A stretch of DNA of 60,144 bases from assembly GCA_964438605.1 (NCBI GenBank), contig CAYTKT010000008.1, forward strand, positions 1 through 60,144, read 5' to 3'. The position numbers and the translations under genes are program-made. Positions 7,848 through 14,825 of this stretch are shown piece by piece; the stretch's first letter is position 1; each line of letters begins with the position of its first letter. The notes beneath the pieces were generated by a model. That model ran no database searches. It saw only the letters and a list, made by a program, of their open reading frames with translations, and was not told the origin of the DNA. The DNA is from Alangreenwoodia sp964438605. GTDB lineage: Bacteria; Bacillota; Clostridia; Peptostreptococcales; Anaerovoracaceae.

Positions 7848-9965
7848 ATGAATAACAAGTCTCATGATCTGGAACAGGAAAAAACTTATCCTCACGAACA
7901 TCGTAAAACCGGACACGAACATATCCATAACCACAGGGCACTGATCGGTTTCGATAAGCACGGGATTCCGACTGTCGTTGCAGAATCCGACCATCAGGAT
8001 GACGACGATCCGCAGGCATTTATCCGCGATTATATGGAAGCGGTATCGGAGTACAAAAAAACGTTTCCGTCAAAGCAGGACGTAATTGATCAGACTCCGG
8101 ATCCGGCAGTGCGTGAAATGCTGATTCGCACAGAGCAGCTGGGAATCGATACGGCTTTTGACCGCTTTGATCTGCAAAAACCTCAGTGCAGCTTCGGACT
8201 GGCGGGTGTCTGTTGTAAAATCTGCAATATGGGTCCCTGTCGCGTCACGGCTAAAAGTCCGAAAGGCGTCTGCGGTGCCGATGCCGATCTGATCGTCGCT
8301 AGAAATCTTCTGCGTGCGGCAGCAGCGGGTGCGGCGCAGCACGGTATGCACGCCAGGGAAGTCATTTTGTCGCTGAAATGGGCTGCGGAGGGCAAGCTCG
8401 ATATTCCGCTGATGGGGGAACAGAAAATTCGTGATACTGCAGCGGCGTTCGGCATAAAAACAGCCCATCGGACGATAAAAAATATAGCTGTCGATCTGGC
8501 CAATGCGATGCTCGACGACTTGTCGCGCACCGACCCGGAAAAAGAGTATCAGACGATCCGTGCCTGTGCACCGCCGGAGCGCCAGGAAGTGTGGAAAAAT
8601 TTAGACATTCTCCCGATCAGTGCGTATCACGAAGTTTTTGAAGCTTATCATAAATCCGGATGCGCGATAGATGGTGACTGGCGCAGCATCGTGCAGCAGT
8701 TTCTGCGCTGCGGTCTTGCGTTTACTTATTCCGGCGTCGTCGGCGCTTCGATTGCGACAGACTGTCTGTTCGGCGTGGGCGACCGTGTGACTTCAAAAGT
8801 GAATATCGGCGCGTTGGAGAAAGGCTATGTGAATATCGCGGTTCACGGTCATCTGCCGACTTTGGTCAGTCAGATCGTGGCCGTCGGCAAAGAGGACGCG
8901 TTTATCGAAAAAGCAAAAGCGGCTGGAGCAAAGGGAATCCGCTTTTATGGTATCTGTTGTTCCGGACTTGCTGCAATGTACAGGTACGGCGGCGTTATTC
9001 CGCTGTCAAACGCGGTGTCTGCAGAACTGGTACTTGGAACGGGCGCGCTCGACCTTTGGGTGGCCGATGTGCAGGACGTATTTCCGGCTATTATGGACGT
9101 GGCAAAATGTTTTAAGACGACAGTCGTTACGACAAGCGAATCTGCGAGACTGCCGGGGGCGGAGCGGTATGAATACGATCATCGTCATTCGAATATCGGG
9201 CAGACGCGCGAATTGGCTGAAAAAATCGTAAACCGCGCCATCAAGAGTTTTGAAGCCCGAAAAGGAGTCCCCGTCTATATTCCACCGTATGAAGTGGAAG
9301 CGGAAGTCGGGTTTTCCGTTGAATATGTACATAAACGTTTCGGCAGTATGCAGCCTCTTGCGGACGCTGTCAAGAGCGGAAAAATTCTTGGCGTCGTTAA
9401 TATGGTGGGCTGCAGTAATCCAAAAGTGCCGTATGAAAGGGCTATCGTCGATGTGGCCGATGTGCTGATTGAAAATAATGTGCTGATTCTCTCTAACGGC
9501 TGTGCCTCCTTCCCTCTGATGAAACTGGGCTATTGCAGCACAAAAGCGGCGGATAAGGCGGGAGACGGTCTGAGAGAATTTTTAGGAGATGATCTGCCGC
9601 CCGTGTGGCATGTCGGAGAATGTATCGACAACGCACGTTCTTCGGGAATTTTCGCGGGAATTGCGAATGCCTGCGGACATACGCTGCCTGAAATGCCGTT
9701 TGCTTTTTCCTCGCCGGAATGGAGCAACGAAAAGGGCATCGATGCGGCTCTCGGCTTTCGGTTGAACGGAATCAGTTCTTATCATTGTGTGGAAGCGCAG
9801 ATTCATGGCTCTAAAAATGTCATAGAATTCCTGAAGCAGGGGACGAAGGAACTTCTGGGTTCGGTTATGGTCGTCGATACCGATCCGAAGGCTCTCGGCC
9901 TGAAAATTGTCGAAGATATGAAGGAAAAGCGCAGAAAGCTCGGTTGGAGCGCGGGAAATGAGTAA
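7848..9965 (+). CDS. Deviant CO dehydrogenase-family protein (CooS-V-like), missing one C-cluster cysteine
   Basis: This 705-residue protein has the Ni-CODH catalytic-subunit scaffold. Cysteines for the D and B clusters are present (Cys114, 122, 123, 126, 131, 142). By alignment from memory with CODH-II of Carboxydothermus hydrogenoformans, active-site ligands His333, Cys371, Cys522, Cys552 and Cys592 and the catalytic Lys629 are conserved. The ligand corresponding to Cys333 (DxQC) is Asp410 (VADVQD). Two of four histidines in the proton-relay helix also differ (His165 and His168 kept, then Glu171 and Leu174). CODH homologues lacking a cluster cysteine, such as CooS-V, carry an Fe-S-oxo hybrid cluster, do not oxidise CO and react slowly with hydroxylamine. 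The first 70 residues are an extra His/Asp-rich extension. No acetyl-CoA synthase or CooC gene is adjacent. GAGAGGA supports the ATG. Confidence 0.85.
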   Translation: MNNKSHDLEQEKTYPHEHRKTGHEHIHNHRALIGFDKHGIPTVVAESDHQDDDDPQAFIRDYMEAVSEYKKTFPSKQDVIDQTPDPAVREMLIRTEQLGIDTAFDRFDLQKPQCSFGLAGVCCKICNMGPCRVTAKSPKGVCGADADLIVARNLLRAAAAGAAQHGMHAREVILSLKWAAEGKLDIPLMGEQKIRDTAAAFGIKTAHRTIKNIAVDLANAMLDDLSRTDPEKEYQTIRACAPPERQEVWKNLDILPISAYHEVFEAYHKSGCAIDGDWRSIVQQFLRCGLAFTYSGVVGASIATDCLFGVGDRVTSKVNIGALEKGYVNIAVHGHLPTLVSQIVAVGKEDAFIEKAKAAGAKGIRFYGICCSGLAAMYRYGGVIPLSNAVSAELVLGTGALDLWVADVQDVFPAIMDVAKCFKTTVVTTSESARLPGAERYEYDHRHSNIGQTRELAEKIVNRAIKSFEARKGVPVYIPPYEVEAEVGFSVEYVHKRFGSMQPLADAVKSGKILGVVNMVGCSNPKVPYERAIVDVADVLIENNVLILSNGCASFPLMKLGYCSTKAADKAGDGLREFLGDDLPPVWHVGECIDNARSSGIFAGIANACGHTLPEMPFAFSSPEWSNEKGIDAALGFRLNGISSYHCVEAQIHGSKNVIEFLKQGTKELLGSVMVVDTDPKALGLKIVEDMKEKRRKLGWSAGNE

Positions 9966-10008
9966 TTCCGGATTGATCTGAAGGCACGCCTGCAAGTATG
10001 AAGGATTT

Positions 10009-10059
10009 GGCGCGAACTTTGGCGTGCTGCATCGCACGCCAAAGTTCGCGCCGGGTTTT
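10009..10059 (+). terminator. Terminator after the CODH-family gene
   Basis: A perfect 19-bp stem (10009-10027 with 10034-10052) closes a TGCATC loop and is followed by GGGTTTTC. It suggests the CODH-family transcript ends here and that the ABC transporter has its own promoter. The T-run is short, so some read-through is possible. No clear promoter was found between 10060 and 10279, although the region is AT-rich. Confidence 0.65.
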
Positions 10060-10279
10060 CCGCCGGATGGGAACAGCAGATTTCATATTGAGTTTGAAGC
10101 GGAAGTGGAAGATGTGTGCTAAATGCACGCTGGAATTGGTATCGGATATAAAAATCGGATTTGTTCGGATTTATATTGTTTTTTACGAAAATAAATAATT
10201 AGATACTATTAGATTCGTAATATATCATTTTTAATATTTTCAATGCAAATTATATCAAGTGAAAAGGAGGAAAAACAGA

Positions 10280-11251
10280 ATGAACAGAATGAAAAAGTTT
10301 CTCTCTATATTTTTAACAGGCGCTCTGATGATTTCTCTGGCGGCCTGCGGCGGCGGATCCTCAACGGATCATGCTTCTGCCAAAGGCAGTTCGGACGGTG
10401 ATTCCACTGTTGTAACTATCGGTTATCTGCCGATTACTCACGCTCTTGCTGTTTTTGAAGAAAAAGAACTCTTGGACAGCGAAGACGATGGCGTTAAGAT
10501 CGAACTTCAAAAATTCAGTTCCTGGTCTGACCTGACGGATGCTCTGAACTCTGGCAGCATCGACGGCGCTTCCGTGCTGATCGAGCTGGCGATGAGTGCG
10601 GTCAGCCAGGGGATTGATTTGAAAGCTGTTGCGCTGGGACATAGAGACGGCAATGTTATCGTCACTTCGGAAGACATCAAGAGCGCGGCTGACCTGAAGG
10701 GCAGGACGATTGCGATTCCGCATACCCAGTCCTCTCACAATATTCTCGTTCAGGACGCCCTGGCCAAAGCCGGACTGTCGGCAGACGATATTGAAATCGT
10801 ACAGCTTGCACCGTCTGAAATGCCTTCTTCCCTGGCAGGGGGTTCTATCGACGGATACTGCGTGGCGGAACCGTTTGGCGCACAGGCTGTTTCTCAAGGG
10901 TTTGGTCATGTTCTGGCAACGTCTGAAGAATTGTGGGAGGATTCCTACTGCTGCGGACTCGTCTTTAACGGCGAATCTCTCGATCATCTCGACGATACTG
11001 TCATAGATACTTTAATTGACAAGTATCATGAGGCGGGAGACGCACTTGATCAAAAGACAGCGAAAACGGTTGCCAAAAAGTATCTGGGACAGGACGAAGA
11101 CGTACTGGACACTTCTTTGGAATGGATTCATTACGATCATCTTGACATGACAGAAGAAGCATACCAGACGCTTGTCGATAAGGTAATCGAATACGGTATC
11201 AACGATAACCCGCCATCTTATGAAGATTTTGTGTATAATTCCGCCGAATAA
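10280..11251 (+). CDS. NitT/TauT-type ABC transporter substrate-binding lipoprotein
   Basis: This 323-residue lipoprotein has a signal peptide ending in the lipobox LAAC (Cys23), so it is anchored outside the membrane. The mature part is an SsuA/NMT1/NrtA-like binding protein: it opens with the family segment GYLPITHALAV and has IPHTQSSHN and YCVAEPFGAQA typical of the nitrate/sulfonate/taurine group. The ligand is likely a small anion or organic molecule and cannot be named. ATG 10280 follows AAGGAGG (10264-10270) at 9 bases; an upstream frame from 10259 overlaps that site. It is the first gene of a three-gene importer operon located just after the deviant CODH gene. Confidence 0.88.
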   Translation: MNRMKKFLSIFLTGALMISLAACGGGSSTDHASAKGSSDGDSTVVTIGYLPITHALAVFEEKELLDSEDDGVKIELQKFSSWSDLTDALNSGSIDGASVLIELAMSAVSQGIDLKAVALGHRDGNVIVTSEDIKSAADLKGRTIAIPHTQSSHNILVQDALAKAGLSADDIEIVQLAPSEMPSSLAGGSIDGYCVAEPFGAQAVSQGFGHVLATSEELWEDSYCCGLVFNGESLDHLDDTVIDTLIDKYHEAGDALDQKTAKTVAKKYLGQDEDVLDTSLEWIHYDHLDMTEEAYQTLVDKVIEYGINDNPPSYEDFVYNSAE

Positions 11252-11264
11252 GCAGGGAGACGGC

Positions 11265-12080
11265 ATGATGAAAAAAATACATTCCATAAAACGGGTTGTC
11301 ATTTCCTTTGCCATACTGCTCATCATATGGCAGCTGGCATCGATGTTCAGCAACGTGTCTCAGACGCTGTTTCCGCCGCCGATTAATGTTTTGAAAGCAT
11401 GGTGGGAACTGGCGACGTCAGGACTGAGCGGGAGTACATCGGATGTAACTTTATTGGGCCATATTCTGGCAAGTATGAAGCGATTCTGTGTCGGCTATAT
11501 TCTGTCGGCTCTGGCAGCCGTCATTCTCGGCTTGATTTTCGGCTGGTTTTCCAAAATTTTCGCTTACATCAATCCGGTGGTACAGGTCATCCGGCCGATT
11601 GCACCGGTGGCATGGCTGCCGTTTCTCGTCCTGTTAATGGGAATCGGAGACCTGCCGGCAATAGCAATCATATTTATCGCAGGATTTTTCCCGATTCTGC
11701 TGGCTACTGTGACCGCGGTCAAAAACATGGATCCGGTCTATCTGAAAATAGCGAAAAATTTTGATTTGAAGCAGCGGGATATTTTGATAAAGCTCGTCTT
11801 TCCGGCGACATTTCCGCAGATTATCGCCAGTCTGCATCAGGCGATCAGTACATGCTGGATTTTTCTTGTATCAGGCGAAATGGTAGGCTGCCAGTCGGGT
11901 CTGGGATTTCTTGTTATGGACGCGAAAAACTGCATCCGCGCCGATGCTCTGCTTGCAACGATGATTACCATCGGAATTATAGGGCTTCTTCTTGATGCTT
12001 TCGTCGGTTTTCTGGAAAAGGCTGTCTCGAAAAAATGGGGCTTCGGTATTGTAAAATATGTAAATGAGGGAGGCGAATGA
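11265..12080 (+). CDS. NitT/TauT-type ABC transporter permease
   Basis: This protein of about 271 residues has five to six membrane helices and the binding-protein-dependent transport signature around the loop that contacts the ATPase (KIAKNFDLKQRDILIKLVFP). It should form the membrane channel of the importer. GGGAG (11255-11259) precedes ATG 11265, with a second ATG directly after; I discard the extra 15 residues of the longer frame because they overlap the upstream gene. The stop overlaps the start of the ATPase gene by 4 bases, so the two are translationally coupled. Confidence 0.88.
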   Translation: MMKKIHSIKRVVISFAILLIIWQLASMFSNVSQTLFPPPINVLKAWWELATSGLSGSTSDVTLLGHILASMKRFCVGYILSALAAVILGLIFGWFSKIFAYINPVVQVIRPIAPVAWLPFLVLLMGIGDLPAIAIIFIAGFFPILLATVTAVKNMDPVYLKIAKNFDLKQRDILIKLVFPATFPQIIASLHQAISTCWIFLVSGEMVGCQSGLGFLVMDAKNCIRADALLATMITIGIIGLLLDAFVGFLEKAVSKKWGFGIVKYVNEGGE

Positions 12081-12844
12081 CCATGTATATTGAAATAAAC
12101 GATGTTACAACAAAATATGGTGATACAGTGGCTTTAGACGGCGTCTCTCTTTCCATCGAGAAAGGCGAATTTATCTGCCTGATCGGCCCGTCGGGCTGCG
12201 GAAAAACGACGCTGCTCAATTCCATCGCGGGATTTGAGAAGATTGATCAGGGTTCTATCGTGATAGACGGCGAACCCGTAAAAAAGCCGCGTATCGAATA
12301 TATTACAATTTTTCAGAATTACGGACTTCTTCCGTGGAGAACAGTTCAAAAAAACGTGGAATTCGGCCTCGAAAGGCTGAAAACGCCGAAGGCGACGCGC
12401 GGGACGATCGCTGCAAAATATATTGACCAGGTTGGTCTGAAAGGATTTGAAAATCAGTATCCTTACCAGCTTTCCGGCGGGCAGCAGCAGCGCGTGGCAA
12501 TCGCACGCGCGTTGGCCGTCGATCCGGATATTTTGTTTATGGATGAACCCTTTGGTGCGTTGGATGCGATTACCAGAATGAAGTTGCAGGATGATGTGCT
12601 TGCGCTTTCAAAAGAACAGAATAAAACGATTCTCTTTGTCACACATGACATCGAGGAAGCCGTTTTTCTCGCTGACAGGATTGTCGTCATGGCTGCGAAT
12701 CCGGGCAGGATTAAAACAATCGTAAAGATTCCGCTTTCAAGGCAGAATCGTGACAGAACGAGCGATGATTTCTTGCTTTGGCGTGACAGGATTTTTGATA
12801 TTTTCCATATGAAGCAGGATCACGATCTCGAATATTATATTTAA
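12077..12844 (+). CDS. NitT/TauT-type ABC transporter ATP-binding protein
   Basis: This 255-residue ATPase powers the importer. Walker A is GPSGCGKTT (near residue 37), the Q-loop is in ITIFQNYGLLPW, the signature is LSGGQQQR, Walker B is ILFMDEPFGALD and the switch His is in VTHDIEEA, so the domain is complete. It belongs to the SsuB/TauB/NrtD class. The start ATGA overlaps the permease stop; an alternative ATG at 12083 is possible. No extra regulatory domain follows the ATPase. The cluster has no gene for a substrate-processing enzyme other than the CODH-family protein upstream. Confidence 0.9.
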   Translation: MTMYIEINDVTTKYGDTVALDGVSLSIEKGEFICLIGPSGCGKTTLLNSIAGFEKIDQGSIVIDGEPVKKPRIEYITIFQNYGLLPWRTVQKNVEFGLERLKTPKATRGTIAAKYIDQVGLKGFENQYPYQLSGGQQQRVAIARALAVDPDILFMDEPFGALDAITRMKLQDDVLALSKEQNKTILFVTHDIEEAVFLADRIVVMAANPGRIKTIVKIPLSRQNRDRTSDDFLLWRDRIFDIFHMKQDHDLEYYI

Positions 12845-13928
12845 AATATGACGTTGAGTTCAAACGCCTCTTTGGGAAAGACGGGGAAAATATGTGTGTT
12901 TGCAAGTTTGTTTGCAGAGCAACATATTGAGTCCGGTTGGAGCGTAGCGCTCTTTTGCTCCCGGCATCAATACGTAAAATGAAAAAGCAATCCTAGCGGA
13001 GGATTTAAACGAACCGGCGGGACGGGGCGGCCGCCCCGTCCCGCCGGTTTCAGAACAGAGATTTCATTTCAGCAGCTTTTGTTCTTTATCATTCTCAGGA
13101 CTTATTCTTCGTCATTCTCAAAACAGCGATGATAACCTGTCCCCGTGTCATCAAATCGTTTCAGCGATTTCAGCCGTTATTCTGATCTTTGATATGTCAA
13201 CTTCTATCAGTTGTTTCAAGGTGGTTTTTCTGATAGTTTTTTCGTTCTTGATTGTTTTGGCCTGTAAGAAAACTGTGTCGCAGGCAGGCGGCAGCGTCAC
13301 CGATGTAATGATTAAAATTCGATATTTGCTGTTCATTTTTCATATTTTTCGTAAGAGCTTCTTTCCTTAATTTTTAAAAAATGTGACATATAACGTCTTT
13401 TATTGATCATGTTTTTAATCGTGCTATTTTTTAACTACAATAAAAATTGTCTGCCTCGTATTTCATATAAGTTTAGTAAGTTCAAGATAAGGGGGAGCAA
13501 AACACGTATTTTACAAATAAAACCACAAGATATCGTTCATTTACCGGATATTTCTCATTATATATTATTTACTCCTGTGCGTAAATTGGTTAGCGCGTAA
13601 CGCTTTTTTGACTTCGGCATCAGGTGACCAGGCTTTTGAATAATGACAAAAGATAGTGACTGTGATACAATAAATAAAATTGACATCAGGAAATCCTGAA
13701 TCGGACTGCGGACCGGAATCTTCGTGCAGTTTGTGATTTGCATGGCGTATCGCGGAGCTTGAGGGATGCAGCTTACAACCATACCGGACGGAAGTGTGGA
13801 TTGTGAGCTGTAATTTGCGTTACACGATTTGCGGCTCGCGGTTTGTAATTGATCGTAAGCCGGCGGTTCATGATCAGTTATCCGTTAAATGAATGAAGGA
13901 AAAATAAAAAGCAGGGGGAACATTTTCT
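12845..13928. other. 1.08-kb stretch without a convincing gene
   Basis: This is the longest gene-free stretch. It contains a 38-base perfect palindrome (13012-13049), a direct repeat TTCTTYRTCATTCTCA at 13082-13097 and 13105-13120, and near 13725-13855 several degenerate copies of a GTTTGTGATTTGC-like unit. Short frames (minus 13151-13336 and 13558-13782, plus 13403-13600) lack ribosome binding sites and I recognise none. A decayed gene region is possible but not demonstrable. Confidence 0.45.
13012..13049. repeat. 38-base perfect GC-rich palindrome
   Basis: Arms of 19 bases (13012-13030 and 13031-13049) are perfectly complementary with no spacer; the centre is GGCC and the core is almost pure G+C. 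Only a TTT follows, so it is a poor terminator by the usual rule although it lies after the ABC operon. The surroundings are AT-rich. It could be a terminator with a very stable stem or a protein-binding palindrome. Confidence 0.7.
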
Positions 13929-14774
13929 ATGAGTATGTTAGAATCGATTATTCTCGGACTTGTCCAGGGCCTTTCGGAGTTTCTTCCGATCAGCAGTTCC
14001 GGCCATCTGGCGGCGCTGCAGCATTTTTTCGGCATCAGTTCCGACAACGTGCTGACATTTACGGTGATGCTTCATTTCGGCACGTTGATCGCCATTTTCG
14101 CAGCGTATTGGAGGGATATTGCAGATTTAATCGTTGAACTTTTTGCAACGCTCAAGGATATTTTTACGGGCAAAGGCGTTCAAGTCAATAAGAACGAAAC
14201 GAGAAAGCTCGGCGTTATGATTATCATTTCAACGATTCCGACGGCTGTCATCGGGCTTTTGTTTGACAATTATTTCAACGCTCTTTATTCGTCGATGCTG
14301 TTTATCGGTGCTGCGCTGCTGGTAACAGGCACGTGCCTGTGGATCGCGGAACGCAAGGGCGGCGGCAAAAAGGGCGTGAAAGAGATGACATGGAAGAACG
14401 CGCTGTTTATCGGATTTTGTCAGGCAGTTGCGATCTGTCCGGGAATTTCCCGTTCCGGCGCAACGATGGTAGGTGGCCTGGCATCGAAATTTAACAGGGC
14501 TCATGCTGTCAGGTATGCGTTTCTGATTTCGATTCCATCGGTACTCGGTGCATTTTTGCTTGAACTGCCTGACGCGGTCCATGCGGCATCTTCAGAGGAA
14601 GGCGTAGGGGTTGGCGTAATGGCAGCGGGTATTATCGTTGCAGCGATTTCCGGTTATGCCGCGATTAAAGTTATGATCAAGGCGGTCACTCAGGAGAAAT
14701 TATTTTATTTTTCGATTTATACGTGGATTGTGGGTCTTTTCCTGATCGGCTACTCAGTGGTAACGATGTTTTAA
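13929..14774 (+). CDS. uppP: Undecaprenyl-diphosphatase UppP (BacA)
   Basis: This 281-residue membrane protein dephosphorylates undecaprenyl diphosphate to recycle the wall lipid carrier and gives bacitracin tolerance. Both signature regions are present: GLVQGLSEFLPISSSGHL near the N-terminus and CPGISRSGATM near residue 175, with about eight helices. The length is as expected. AAGCAGGGGG lies upstream of the ATG. It is followed 51 bases later by the ftsK-like gene but has a large gap upstream. It complements the DUF368 transporter and GT2-GtrA enzyme in the same window. Confidence 0.95.
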   Translation: MSMLESIILGLVQGLSEFLPISSSGHLAALQHFFGISSDNVLTFTVMLHFGTLIAIFAAYWRDIADLIVELFATLKDIFTGKGVQVNKNETRKLGVMIIISTIPTAVIGLLFDNYFNALYSSMLFIGAALLVTGTCLWIAERKGGGKKGVKEMTWKNALFIGFCQAVAICPGISRSGATMVGGLASKFNRAHAVRYAFLISIPSVLGAFLLELPDAVHAASSEEGVGVGVMAAGIIVAAISGYAAIKVMIKAVTQEKLFYFSIYTWIVGLFLIGYSVVTMF

Positions 14775-14825
14775 GGTCCGGCTCTCTTTTTTATATTTCA
14801 AACTTTTGACGAAACGGAGGTTTTT

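Noticed and set aside
7848..9965. Annotation as a functional Ni-CODH of the Wood-Ljungdahl pathway, linked with fhs-fchA-folD
   Set aside because: An active-site cysteine is replaced by Asp and no acetyl-CoA synthase, CooC or corrinoid protein genes are near; the folate genes are 35 kb away.
13151..13336. A 61-codon minus-strand protein in the long gap
   Set aside because: The nearest purine-rich segment is about 25 bases from the ATG and I recognise no family; it may be a decayed fragment at most.
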